Assembly: GCF_023073715.1 (NCBI RefSeq)
Contig: NZ_JADPKA010000046.1
Coordinates: forward strand, 62,001-126,000
Source: Bradyrhizobium sp. 164
Lineage (GTDB): Bacteria > Pseudomonadota > Alphaproteobacteria > Rhizobiales > Xanthobacteraceae
Direction: 5' to 3'
Length of the DNA stretch: 64,000 nt
How positions within the stretch are numbered: position 1 is the stretch's first letter; every line of letters begins with the position of its first letter. Shown here one piece after another: positions 35,413-43,403 of the stretch. Made by a program: the position numbers and the translations under genes. The notes under the pieces were generated by a model, which was not told the DNA's origin, made no database searches, and saw only the letters and a program-made list of their open reading frames with translations.

Positions 35413-36336
35413 ATGACTTCAGCGGCCAATTCTTCCGGTGCTTTGCCGGCATCGGTCGATGCGATGCTCGAACTCCTGACCTCGTGTGGCTACCTCGCCG
35501 AGCGGTCGCTGGCCACGGTGACCTATCTCTCGCTGCGCATGGGCCGGCCGCTGTTCCTGGAAGGCGAGGCCGGCGTCGGCAAGACCGAGATCGCCAAGGT
35601 GCTTTCGGCGGCGCTGCGGCGGAAATTGATCCGCCTTCAGTGCTACGAGGGCCTTGACGTCTCCTCCGCGGTCTATGAGTGGAACAGCGCCGCGCAGATG
35701 ATCGCGATCCGGATGGCGGAAGCGGCCGGCGACACTGATCGCGACCAGCTCTCGAGCGACATCTTCGCGGACCGTTACATGATCAAGCGGCCGCTCCTCC
35801 AGGCGCTGGAGCCCGACGTCGCCGGTCCGCCGGTGCTGCTGATCGATGAACTCGACCGCGCCGACGAGGCGTTCGAGGCGTACCTGCTCGAAATCCTCAG
35901 CGACTTCCAGGTGACGATCCCCGAATTTGGTACCGTGAGGGCGCCGCACCCGCCGATCGTCATCATCACCTCTAACCGCACCCGCGAGATCCACGACGCG
36001 CTGAAGCGGCGCTGTCTCTATCACTGGGTGGATTATCCCGCCGCCGAGCGCGAGCTCGCGATCGTCAAGACGCGCGTGCCCGGCATATCGGCGAAACTTT
36101 CGGAGCAGGTCGTGCGCTTCGTCCAGGCGCTGCGCAACCAGGACTTCTACAAGTCGCCGGGTGTCGCCGAGACCATCGATTGGGCCACCGCTTTGTCGGA
36201 GCTCGACGCCCGTTCGCTGACCCCGCAAGTGGTCGGCGATACGCTGGGCGCGCTGCTCAAATACCAGGACGACATCACCCGGATGCAGGGCGATGCCTTG
36301 CAGAAGGTGCTGAAGGACGCCACGAGCGAGTCGTAG
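35413..36336 (+). CDS. coxD: MoxR-type AAA ATPase CoxD
   Basis: A 307-residue AAA+ protein. Walker A is GEAGVGKT (51-58), Walker B VLLIDELDRADEAFEAYLLEILSDFQVT (from 141), and the sensor ITSNRTREIHDALKRRCLYHW. In Oligotropha CoxD works with CoxE in building the Cu-S-Mo centre of CO dehydrogenase; MoxR-VWA pairs generally act as metal-insertion or chaperone systems. It precedes coxE, with a repeat between them. Confidence 0.92.
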   Translation: MTSAANSSGALPASVDAMLELLTSCGYLAERSLATVTYLSLRMGRPLFLEGEAGVGKTEIAKVLSAALRRKLIRLQCYEGLDVSSAVYEWNSAAQMIAIRMAEAAGDTDRDQLSSDIFADRYMIKRPLLQALEPDVAGPPVLLIDELDRADEAFEAYLLEILSDFQVTIPEFGTVRAPHPPIVIITSNRTREIHDALKRRCLYHWVDYPAAERELAIVKTRVPGISAKLSEQVVRFVQALRNQDFYKSPGVAETIDWATALSELDARSLTPQVVGDTLGALLKYQDDITRMQGDALQKVLKDATSES

Positions 36337-36340
36337 GTCC

Positions 36341-36435
36341 GTCGTTCCGGGGCGCGACGCAGTCGCGAACCCGGAATCTCGCGCCGCAATCTCTGGATTC
36401 CGGGTTCGCCGCTTGAGCGGCACCCCGGAATGACG
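36341..36435. repeat. Dispersed palindromic repeat
   Basis: The outer arms TTCCGGGG and CCCCGGAA and inner CGAACCCGGAAT / ATTCCGGGTTCG form a long double stem-loop. It sits inside the cox operon between coxD and coxE. Confidence 0.75.
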
Positions 36436-36452
36436 GAGAGAGGGATTAGACC

Positions 36453-37655
36453 ATGGCTATCAACCATCTTGCCCCGGAGCAGACCGAGCAGTTCGCCGAC
36501 AACATCGTCGGCTTTGCCCGCGCGCTGCGTGCGGCGGGGATGCCGGTGGGCCCAGGCGCCGTCATCGATGCGATGAGCGCGCTCCAGGTGATCGACATCG
36601 GCAGCCGCACCGATGTCTTCGCCACGCTTGAGGCCATCTTCGTCAAGCGCCACGAGCATGCGCTGATCTTCAAGCAGGCTTTCAACCTGTTCTTCCGCGC
36701 CTCTGAAGAGTGGAAGCATATGCTGGATTCGGTGCCGCTGCCGGAGCAGGCCAGGAAGAAGCCGCAGGCAGGCTCCCGCCGCGTGCAGGAGGCGATGTCG
36801 CAGCCGCGCATGACGGAGACGCCGCAGCACCAGGAGCAGGATCTGCGCCTGTCGGTCTCCGACAAGGAGATCCTCCAGAAGAAGGACTTTGCGCAGATGA
36901 GCGCGGCCGAGATCGCCGAGGCGCTTCGCGCCGTCGAGCGGATGCGGCTGCCGCAAGCCGAGCTCCTGACGCGCCGGCGCCGGCCCGATCCACGCGGGCT
37001 ACGCCTCGACCTGCGCCGCACGCTCCGAGCATCTTTACGCACTGGCGGCGACATCATCGACATCCATCGCCTTGGACGGATCGAGAAGCCCGCGCCGATC
37101 GTTGCGCTGCTCGATATCTCGGGCTCGATGAACGAATACACCCGCCTATTCCTGCATTTCCTCCATGCCATCACCGATGCGCGCAAGCGCGTCTCGGTGT
37201 TCCTGTTCGGCACCCGGCTGACCAACGTCACCCGCGCGCTGCGCCAGCGCGACCCTGATGAGGCGCTGGCGAGCTGCTCGGCGTCGGTCGAGGATTGGGC
37301 CGGTGGCACGCGGATCTCTGCCTCGCTGCACAACTTCAACAAATTGTGGGCGCGGCGCGTGCTGAGCCAGGGTGCCATTGTGCTGCTCATCTCCGACGGG
37401 CTGGAGCGAGAGGCCGATTCCAAGCTGGCCTTCGAGATGGACCGGCTGCACCGATCCTGCCGGCGGCTGATCTGGCTGAACCCGCTGCTCCGGTTCGGCG
37501 GTTTCGAGGCCAAGGCGCAGGGCATCAAAATGATGCTCCCCCACGTTGACGAATTCCGCCCGGTACATAATTTGAGTTCGATCCAGGAGCTGATCACCAC
37601 GCTCTCCCAGCCGCTGCCGCCGCATCACCGCAGCCTGATCCGCTCCGCAGCTTGA
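36453..37655 (+). CDS. coxE: VWA domain protein CoxE
   Basis: A 400-residue protein with a C-terminal von Willebrand A domain. The MIDAS motif is intact: DISGSMN (Asp221-x-Ser223-x-Ser225) with the later Thr in GGTRIS and Asp in LLISDGLE. The N-terminal half is helical and CoxE-specific. It is the partner of CoxD in active-site maturation. Confidence 0.9.
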   Translation: MAINHLAPEQTEQFADNIVGFARALRAAGMPVGPGAVIDAMSALQVIDIGSRTDVFATLEAIFVKRHEHALIFKQAFNLFFRASEEWKHMLDSVPLPEQARKKPQAGSRRVQEAMSQPRMTETPQHQEQDLRLSVSDKEILQKKDFAQMSAAEIAEALRAVERMRLPQAELLTRRRRPDPRGLRLDLRRTLRASLRTGGDIIDIHRLGRIEKPAPIVALLDISGSMNEYTRLFLHFLHAITDARKRVSVFLFGTRLTNVTRALRQRDPDEALASCSASVEDWAGGTRISASLHNFNKLWARRVLSQGAIVLLISDGLEREADSKLAFEMDRLHRSCRRLIWLNPLLRFGGFEAKAQGIKMMLPHVDEFRPVHNLSSIQELITTLSQPLPPHHRSLIRSAA

Positions 37656-37665
37656 GAGGCCACCC

Positions 37666-37989
37666 ATGCTCGATCGCGACGAGGATATTATGAAGGCGGC
37701 GGAGGACTGGCAGAAGGCGGGCCGTGGGGTTGCGCTCGCCACCGTCGTGGAGACCTGGGGCTCGGCGCCGCGTCCGGCGGGCTCGAGTCTCGTCATCAAT
37801 GACGAGGGCACGTTCTTGGGCTCCGTCTCCGGCGGCTGCGTCGAGGGCGCCGTGGTCACCGAAGCCATGGACGTGATCGAGAGTGGCAAGCCCAAGATGC
37901 TGGAGTTTGGCGTGGCCGACGAGACCGCCTGGAATGTCGGGCTGTCCTGCGGCGGCACCATCCGCGTCTTCGTCGAGAAGGTCGGCTAG
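37666..37989 (+). CDS. XdhC/CoxF N-terminal half protein
   Basis: A 107-residue protein that matches only the first domain of XdhC: GVALATVVETWGSAPRPAGSSLVI, the Cys-containing GSVSGGCVEGAV and LSCGGTIRVFVEKV. XdhC binds molybdenum cofactor and helps insert the sulfurated form into xanthine dehydrogenase-type enzymes; CoxF and CoxI are the cox homologues. The Rossmann half is encoded by the next gene, two bases away, so the two probably form one functional unit. Confidence 0.88.
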   Translation: MLDRDEDIMKAAEDWQKAGRGVALATVVETWGSAPRPAGSSLVINDEGTFLGSVSGGCVEGAVVTEAMDVIESGKPKMLEFGVADETAWNVGLSCGGTIRVFVEKVG

Positions 37990-37991
37990 CC

Positions 37992-38693
37992 GTGAAGCTC
38001 GCGATCCTGCACGAACTCAACGCCGAGCGCGCCGCGCGCCGGCCGGTCATTCTGGTGACGGACACCGAAAGCGGCGAGCAGCGCCTGGTGAAGGCGAAGG
38101 ACTTTGCCAAAGATCCGCTGCGCGCAGAGCTGGAAAAGCAGCTTCGCGCCGGCAAGAGCGCCAATGTCGAGGCCGGCGGCAAGAAGCTGTTCCTCAACGT
38201 CTATGCGCCGACTGCCAAGCTCGTCATCATCGGCGCGGTGCATATCAGCCAGGCCTTGGCGCCGCTGGCGCGCTCGCTCGGCTACGACGTCACTGTGATC
38301 GATCCACGCACGGCGTTTGCAAGCCCTGAGCGCTTCCCCGATATTCCGCTGATCGCCGAATGGCCCGACACTGCGCTGCCGCCGCTCAATGTCGATGCCT
38401 ACACCGGCTTCGTCGCGGTAACGCACGATCCCAAGATCGACGATCCCGCGCTGCTGCACGCCTTCGAGCGCAATTGCTTCTACATCGGTGCGCTCGGCTC
38501 GCGCAAGACGCACGCCAAGCGGGGCGACCGGCTGCGGGCGCAGGGCGCGAAAGAAAGCGACATCGCGCGCATCCATGCGCCCATTGGCCTTGCGATCGGC
38601 GCGGTCTCGCCGGCCGAGATCGCGGTGGCGATCATGGCCGAGATCACGGCGGTGCTGCGCCTGCCTCCGAAAGAAAGAGAAGAAGCGGCATGA
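37992..38693 (+). CDS. XdhC/CoxI C-terminal (Rossmann) half protein
   Basis: A 233-residue protein starting at GTG. Residues about 75-220 form the XdhC Rossmann domain: KLVIIGAVHISQALAPLARSLGYDVTVIDPR, FVAVTHDPKIDDPALLHAF, FYIGALGSRKTHAKR and the conserved end PIGLAIGAVSPAEIAVAIMAEI. The usual G-G-H of VHI is GAVHIS. The stop overlaps the next ATG (ATGA). Confidence 0.9.
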   Translation: MKLAILHELNAERAARRPVILVTDTESGEQRLVKAKDFAKDPLRAELEKQLRAGKSANVEAGGKKLFLNVYAPTAKLVIIGAVHISQALAPLARSLGYDVTVIDPRTAFASPERFPDIPLIAEWPDTALPPLNVDAYTGFVAVTHDPKIDDPALLHAFERNCFYIGALGSRKTHAKRGDRLRAQGAKESDIARIHAPIGLAIGAVSPAEIAVAIMAEITAVLRLPPKEREEAA

Positions 38694-40294
38694 AGTTCGG
38701 CCCGGCGAGTCCGAGGGATGCGATCGGCGGGGTGACCGTCCACACCCTGCGCCAGGGACCGCTGGTGCTCAAGAAAGGCACGACGATCGGCCCCACCGAG
38801 GTCGAGACGCTGGAGCGCGCCGGCATCAAGCAGATTGTCGTGGTACGCATGGAGGCGGGCGACGTCTCCGAGGACGTTGCGGCCGCCAGCATCGCGCTTG
38901 CCGTCGGCGGCGAGGGCATCCATGTCGAGCGCGCCTTCACCGGCCGCGCCAATTTGTTCGCCGCGCGGGCGGGCGTGCTGGTGATCGACCGCGCCGCAGT
39001 CGACCGCATCAACAATGTCGACGAGGCCATCACCTTTGCCACGCTGCAGGCGTTCAAGCCGGTGGTCGAGGGCGAGATGGTCGGCACCGTCAAGATAATC
39101 CCGTTTGGCATCGGGGAGAGTTTGCGCGATGCCGCGGTGAAGGCCGCCGGCAAGGACGTTCTCAGAATCGCCCCTTACGTCGTCAAGCGCGTCGGCGTGG
39201 TCTCAACGCTGCTGCCGGGCCTGTCTTCCAAGGTGATCGACAAGACGCTGCGCGTCACTGCCGAGCGCCTTGCACCGGCCGGCGCCGGCATCGTCGCCGA
39301 GCGGCGGGTCCCGCATGAGGAGCAGGCGCTGTCGGCGGCGATCAAGGAGTTGCTCGAGCTGGGGGCTGAGCTCGTGATCGTGTTCGGCGCGTCCGCGATC
39401 GCTGATCGCCGCGACGTGATTCCGGCAGCCGTCACCGGCATCGGTGGTGAGATCGAGCATTTCGGCATGCCGGTCGATCCCGGCAATCTGCTGCTGATCG
39501 CCCGCGCTGGCGACGTCCCGGTGCTGGGCGCGCCCGGCTGCGCGCGCTCGCCGGTCGAGAACGGTTTTGACTGGGTGCTGATGCGGCTGCTCGCCGGCAT
39601 CAAGGTGACGCGGTCCGAGCTGATGGGCATGGGCGTCGGCGGCCTCCTGATGGAGATCGTGACGCGGCCGCAGCCGCGCGCAAAACCCGAGACCGAGGGC
39701 AACAGTCAGGTCGCCGCCATCGTGCTGGCGGCGGGCCGCTCCACCCGGATGGGCGGACCGAACAAGCTGCTCGCGGAGTTCGAAGGCAAGAAGCTGGTGC
39801 GGATCGCCACCGAGCGGGCACTGGCCTCCCGGGCATCCGAGGTGATCGTCGTCACCGGCCACCAGGCCGAGCTGGTCGAGCAGGCGCTGCAAGGCCTGAA
39901 GGTCAAATTCGTCCGTAACCCGGATTTCGCCGGCGGCATCGCGAGCTCGGTCAAGGCCGGTATCGCGGCCGTGCCCGAGACCTGCGATGGCGCCGTGGTT
40001 TGTCTCGGCGACATGCCGCTGATCGACGCCGGCCTGATCGACCGCCTCATCTACGGCTTTGCGCCGGACCGCGGCAACCTCATTGTCGTGCCCGTCAGCG
40101 AGGGCCGCCGCGGCAACCCGGTGCTATGGTCGCGTCGCTTCTTTAAGGAGTTGATGACGCTCGACGGCGACGTTGGCGCGCGACACTTGATCGCCAAGCA
40201 CACCGAAGCGGTGGCCGAAGTGCCCGTCGACGGCGAGAGCGCCTTCCTCGACATCGACACCCCGCAGGCACTGGAAGCGGCACGGCGCGGATGA
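38690..40294 (+). CDS. Molybdopterin-binding / MobA-like NTP transferase fusion
   Basis: A 534-residue two-domain protein. Residues 1-340 resemble a MoeA/MogA-type molybdopterin-binding protein (PLVLKKGTTIGPTEVETLERAGI, VLGAPGCARSPVENGFDWVL). Residues about 343-534 form a nucleotidyltransferase of the MobA/MocA type (AIVLAAGRSTRMGGPNKLL, VVCLGDMPLID, GRRGNPVLW, DIDTPQAL). Together they fit handling and cytidylylation of molybdenum cofactor for a xanthine-oxidase-family enzyme. It is translationally coupled to the XdhC-like gene and closes the cluster. Confidence 0.9.
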   Translation: MKFGPASPRDAIGGVTVHTLRQGPLVLKKGTTIGPTEVETLERAGIKQIVVVRMEAGDVSEDVAAASIALAVGGEGIHVERAFTGRANLFAARAGVLVIDRAAVDRINNVDEAITFATLQAFKPVVEGEMVGTVKIIPFGIGESLRDAAVKAAGKDVLRIAPYVVKRVGVVSTLLPGLSSKVIDKTLRVTAERLAPAGAGIVAERRVPHEEQALSAAIKELLELGAELVIVFGASAIADRRDVIPAAVTGIGGEIEHFGMPVDPGNLLLIARAGDVPVLGAPGCARSPVENGFDWVLMRLLAGIKVTRSELMGMGVGGLLMEIVTRPQPRAKPETEGNSQVAAIVLAAGRSTRMGGPNKLLAEFEGKKLVRIATERALASRASEVIVVTGHQAELVEQALQGLKVKFVRNPDFAGGIASSVKAGIAAVPETCDGAVVCLGDMPLIDAGLIDRLIYGFAPDRGNLIVVPVSEGRRGNPVLWSRRFFKELMTLDGDVGARHLIAKHTEAVAEVPVDGESAFLDIDTPQALEAARRG

Positions 40295-40404
40295 CAGTGT
40301 CGTAGCAACCCTCGCAAGTCGCCCATTTCAACCGCCCGTTCACCATCTGGAAACGACCGCCGCTTAGAGTCGCCTTCGCCTGCCTTGGGGGGAGGGGTTT
40401 TTCC

Positions 40405-40794
40405 ATGGCTTCGAACGTCGTCGCGCGCCGTTGCGCGATGTTTTTCTTTGCTCTCTCGGTTTGTGTCTCCGGCGCCCGTCACATCACAGAAGCTCACGCC
40501 GCCGGTGCCATTGCGGTTGGCAAGTGCGGCGCCTATGGCCAAGCCTATGATTACGGCGCCGAGCACGAGGCCCGCGCCGTGGCACAGAAGCAGTGCAAGG
40601 GTGATTGCACCACCGTCACGATGAAGCGCGCCTGTGCTGCGATGTCGGTCGATCTCGTCAACCCGTGCGGCGCCTATGGCTATGCCGTCAAACCGAAGAT
40701 CTCGGCGTCGCTGAATGCGGCGACGCGCGAATGCTACAAATACGGCGGCAAGGAATGCGTGATCCGCGCCTGGGCCTGCGACGCCAAGGGTTGA
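40405..40794 (+). CDS. DUF4189 secreted Cys-rich protein
   Basis: A 129-residue exported protein with a signal peptide (to about residue 32, ITEAHAAGA). The mature part has evenly spaced cysteines (GKCGAYGQAYDYG, KQCKGDCTTV, RACAAMSVD, NPCGAYGYA, RECYKYGGKECVIRAWACD) and repeats the CGAYGxAxxY pattern, as in DUF4189. The function is unknown. Confidence 0.85.
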   Translation: MASNVVARRCAMFFFALSVCVSGARHITEAHAAGAIAVGKCGAYGQAYDYGAEHEARAVAQKQCKGDCTTVTMKRACAAMSVDLVNPCGAYGYAVKPKISASLNAATRECYKYGGKECVIRAWACDAKG

Positions 40795-40820
40795 TCCCTC
40801 GAGCGCTGAATCTTCTTGCC

Positions 40821-40860
40821 GTCATTCCGGGGCGATGCGTAGCATCGCGCGTGGAATGAC
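40821..40860. repeat. Short palindromic repeat
   Basis: GTCATTCC...GGAATGAC arms enclose GCGATGCGTAGCATCGC, itself a hairpin. It is a short form of the same repeat family seen at 7352 and 36341. Confidence 0.7.
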
Positions 40861-40874
40861 AGTTAGGAATACAC

Positions 40875-41285
40875 ATGCAGTTCGACACCAAGATCGCCAT
40901 CGTGATCCGCACCGATCTTCAGGCCTGGCAGAAGCTCAACATCGCGTCTTTCCTCACCAGCGGCATCGCCGCGGCCTTTCCGGAATGTATCGGCGAAGCC
41001 TATGAGGACGCCTCGGGCACGAAATATCACGCGCTGATCGGCCAACCGATCCTGATCTATGGCGCGGATGGTCCGGCATTATCACGCGCGCTCGACCGGG
41101 CACTGACACGCAACGTCAAACCGGCGGTCTATACCGAGGACATGTTCAAGACCACGCACGATGCCGCCAATCGCGAGGCGGTGAGGGGCGTGGCGCGCGC
41201 CGAGCTCAATCTCGTCGGCATCGCGATGCGTGCCGAGCGCAAGGTGATCGACAAGATCGTCGACGGTCTGAAGTTTCACAGTTGA
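40875..41285 (+). CDS. DUF2000 family protein
   Basis: A 136-residue cytoplasmic protein matching DUF2000: KIAIVIRTDLQAWQKLNIASFLTSGIAAA, YHALIGQPILIYGAD, and the C-terminal ELNLVGIAMRAERKVIDKIVDGLK. A PTH2-like fold is expected for this family; the function is unknown. It is a single-gene unit between repeats. Confidence 0.85.
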   Translation: MQFDTKIAIVIRTDLQAWQKLNIASFLTSGIAAAFPECIGEAYEDASGTKYHALIGQPILIYGADGPALSRALDRALTRNVKPAVYTEDMFKTTHDAANREAVRGVARAELNLVGIAMRAERKVIDKIVDGLKFHS

Positions 41286-41293
41286 ATTTAGCT

Positions 41294-41361
41294 GCTGGTG
41301 TTTCACCTCTCCCGCTTGCAAGCGCTGGTGTTTCACCTCTCCCGCTTGCAAGCGGGAGAGG
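41294..41361. repeat. 30-base tandem duplication ending in perfect palindrome
   Basis: The unit GCTGGTGTTTCACCTCTCCC... (30 bases) occurs twice exactly, at 41294-41323 and 41324-41353. The second copy runs into a 26-base perfect palindrome (41336-41361; left arm CCTCTCCCGCTTG). It lies between convergent DUF2000 and GFA genes and may act as a two-way terminator. Confidence 0.85.
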
Positions 41362-41370
41362 GAACGCACC

Positions 41371-41784
41371 TCACCCCGGCGGCATGCCATCGAACTTTAG
41401 CAGGCTGGGGTCGAGGCGGTCCCAGTCATGGCCGCGCGCGGCGAAAGTGACCGCCTGCGGCTTGTAGCGGGCGGGCTCGTCGAGGCTTGCGGCGCGGATC
41501 GTGAAGACGTCGGGCTGTGCCGCGAAGGTCATGTACACAGGCACGCCGCATTGCGTGCAGAAACCACGCGTCTTGACGTTGCCGCTGTCGGCGACCATGT
41601 CCCAATGCTTAGCCTCGCCGGTCACCGTGACGCCGGCGCGTGCGAACGTCGCGTACGAGCCATGCCCACTGCCGCTTTCCCGCTGGCAGTCGCGGCATTG
41701 GCAGTGGTTGCTGAACAGCGGCTTGCCGGCAATCGAATAGCGGATCGCGCCGCAGGCGCAGCCACCGGTATAGGGTTTGTCCAT
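41371..41784 (-). CDS. GFA (glutathione-dependent formaldehyde-activating) family protein
   Basis: A 137-residue CENP-V/GFA-fold zinc protein. The zinc ligands are GGCACGAIRY, NHCQCRDCQRESGS and FCTQCGVPVY. Members relate to S-hydroxymethylglutathione synthase, but most have unknown substrates. It begins 12 bases after the SRPBCC gene stop, so it belongs to the ArsR-SRPBCC-GFA operon. Confidence 0.88.
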   Translation of the reverse strand: MDKPYTGGCACGAIRYSIAGKPLFSNHCQCRDCQRESGSGHGSYATFARAGVTVTGEAKHWDMVADSGNVKTRGFCTQCGVPVYMTFAAQPDVFTIRAASLDEPARYKPQAVTFAARGHDWDRLDPSLLKFDGMPPG

Positions 41785-41796
41785 CGCGATATCTCC

Positions 41797-42270
41797 TCAC
41801 TTCTCGCCGCTGATCTCGTCGAGCTGTCTGACGACCTTTTTCCAGCCGCCGCTCATCACGTTGTAGGCCGACTCGTTCCTCGGCATGACGAAGCCCGCAT
41901 GGATCAGGCGGATCCGGGTGCCGGCTTCGACCGGAGCGAGGGACCAGGTCACAACGGTGTCGAGCGGCGCGCCGTAACCGGTGTTGCGCTCATCGCCGCC
42001 TTTCCAGGCGTAGACAAGACGCCTGTTGGCCACCACCTCGAGAACCCGGCAATGAATGACGCCGTCCCAGGCGCCGCCCGGGGTGGTCTGGAATGTGAAG
42101 GTGTTGCCTTCAACCGGCTCGAAGCCAGTCGGCTTCATCAGCCAACGCCCGATCAACTCGGCACTGGTCAGCGCCTTCCAGATCGTCTCCGGCGCATGAG
42201 GGAGCACTTCGTCAACGACGATGTCCCGGACGATATCTTGGGTCTCGGCTTTCAACTCGGCTGCACTCAC
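41797..42270 (-). CDS. SRPBCC (AHSA1-like) protein
   Basis: A 157-residue START-fold protein: VVDEVLPHAPETIWKALTSAELIGRWLMKPTGFEP and the C-terminal GGWKKVVRQLDEI are typical of the AHSA1/activator-like group. It starts at GTG overlapping the ArsR stop (GTGA). The ArsR-SRPBCC pair is a common bacterial arrangement, in which the START protein is the regulated partner. Confidence 0.88.
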   Translation of the reverse strand: MSAAELKAETQDIVRDIVVDEVLPHAPETIWKALTSAELIGRWLMKPTGFEPVEGNTFTFQTTPGGAWDGVIHCRVLEVVANRRLVYAWKGGDERNTGYGAPLDTVVTWSLAPVEAGTRIRLIHAGFVMPRNESAYNVMSGGWKKVVRQLDEISGEK

Positions 42271-42602
42271 GGATCGATCTCCTTCAAGAGGTCACGCAGG
42301 TTCTGGAAGCGCTCGCGCCAGAACACGCCGTAATGGTCCATCCAGGTGACCAGGGGCTCGAGCCCTTGCGGCGCGGCGCGGTAGTAGACATTGCGGCCCT
42401 CGGCGCGCTCGGCGACGAGGCCGGCCTGCTTGAGGGATTTCAGGTGCTGCGAGATCGCGCCCTGGGTCACGCCGCTGCCGCGTGTCAGCTCGGCGACGCT
42501 GATTTCCCGGCTGTCGAAGACGCGTTCAAATACGGCGCGGCGGGTCGGATCGGCGAGGGCGCGCATCACGGCCGTTACGGGGTTGGGGGTGGCTTCCATC
42601 AT
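42267..42602 (-). CDS. ArsR family transcriptional repressor
   Basis: A 111-residue winged-helix regulator: VMRALADPTRRAVFERVFDSREISVAELTRGSGVTQGAISQHLKSLKQAGLVAERAEGRNVYYR holds the complete ArsR helix-turn-helix and wing. No metal-binding Cys motif is present, as in the SRPBCC-linked subgroup. I prefer the ATG at 42602 (MMEATPNPVTAVMRAL): the earlier ATG at 42623 lies within the palindrome at 42612-42645 that I read as its own operator. Confidence 0.88.
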   Translation of the reverse strand: MMEATPNPVTAVMRALADPTRRAVFERVFDSREISVAELTRGSGVTQGAISQHLKSLKQAGLVAERAEGRNVYYRAAPQGLEPLVTWMDHYGVFWRERFQNLRDLLKEIDP

Positions 42603-42611
42603 GAGAGACGC

Positions 42612-42645
42612 ATTAGCATACACTAATTCATTAGTAAATGCTAAT
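42612..42645. promoter_or_regulatory. Nested inverted repeat, ArsR operator
   Basis: The layout is ATTAGCAT-AC-ACTAAT-TC-ATTAGT-AA-ATGCTAAT: two nested perfect inverted repeats around one centre, in an AT-rich island. It lies 10 bases before the chosen ArsR start. Autoregulation by the ArsR protein is the natural reading, inferred from position. Confidence 0.75.
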
Positions 42646-42681
42646 TCGTCGCGTCTAGTGCGATTCCGTCACCTATTGACG

Positions 42682-42701
42682 ATGACTGACTAGTCAGTCA
42701 T
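42682..42701. promoter_or_regulatory. 20-base perfect palindrome, TetR operator
   Basis: ATGACTGACTAGTCAGTCAT is fully self-complementary and lies 10 bases before the TetR start codon, overlapping the probable promoter (TTGACG at 42676). The sequence resembles the TGACTxxxxAGTCA sites of AcrR-type repressors. It most likely mediates autorepression of the exporter operon. Confidence 0.8.
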
Positions 42702-42710
42702 GAATTATGC

Positions 42711-43403
42711 ATGACGAAGAAGCCAGCCAGAACGATCGCATCCGCGGCTCAAGCCGCAAGCCAGGCACCCGAAGCCGGCGCTGAGGCCGAGGCCCGCGTT
42801 TCAAATCGGGCCGCCCGCGCGGCGGAGCGGCGCGCCGCGATCGTGGAGGCGGCGATGGACGAGTTCATCGCGCGCGGCTTTGCCGCGACCCGGCTCGACG
42901 AAATCGCCAAACGAGCCGGCGTCGCCAAAGGCACGATCTACCTGCACTTTAAGGACAAGGAATCGATGTTCGAGGAGCTGGTGCGCACCGTGATCGTGCC
43001 GGTGGTCACGCGCCTTACGACGCTGCCGCCGCCGACCGGAACGGTCCGCGACCTTGTCGAGACCTTCGCCAGCAACTTTCTGAAGGAGGTCATCGGCACC
43101 AGGCGCGGCGACCTCGTGCGCCTGATCGTGGCGGAGGGGCCGCGCTTTCCGTCCGTTGCCGATTTCTACTACCGCGAGGTCGTCTCGCGCGGAATCGCGG
43201 GCATGCGCGCGCTGATCGAGCTCGGCATCGCCCGTGGCGAGATCCGCGAGAAAAATCTCGCGCGGTTTCCCCAGATCCTGGTTGCGCCCGCGATGATCGC
43301 GGTGATTTGGCAGAGCTTGTTCGCACGGCACGCGCCGCTCGACGCGCAGGAGATGCTGCGCGTCCATCTCGATTTGATTTTTGGCGAACGGAGGACGACA
43401 TGA
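42711..43403 (+). CDS. TetR family regulator of ABC exporter operon
   Basis: A 230-residue regulator. A low-complexity Ala/Glu N-terminal extension (about 1-35) precedes the helix-turn-helix: IVEAAMDEFIARGFAATRLDEIAKRAGVAKGTIYLHFKDKESMFEELV. The C-terminal part fits the TetR_C group linked to drug exporters. The stop overlaps the next ATG, so it is the first gene of the HlyD/ABC operon, like YbiH (CecR) with ybhGFSR. Confidence 0.9.
   Translation: MTKKPARTIASAAQAASQAPEAGAEAEARVSNRAARAAERRAAIVEAAMDEFIARGFAATRLDEIAKRAGVAKGTIYLHFKDKESMFEELVRTVIVPVVTRLTTLPPPTGTVRDLVETFASNFLKEVIGTRRGDLVRLIVAEGPRFPSVADFYYREVVSRGIAGMRALIELGIARGEIREKNLARFPQILVAPAMIAVIWQSLFARHAPLDAQEMLRVHLDLIFGERRTT

Noticed and set aside
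41294..41353. Possible CRISPR-like repeat
   Set aside because: Only two adjacent copies with no spacers; a simple tandem duplication.
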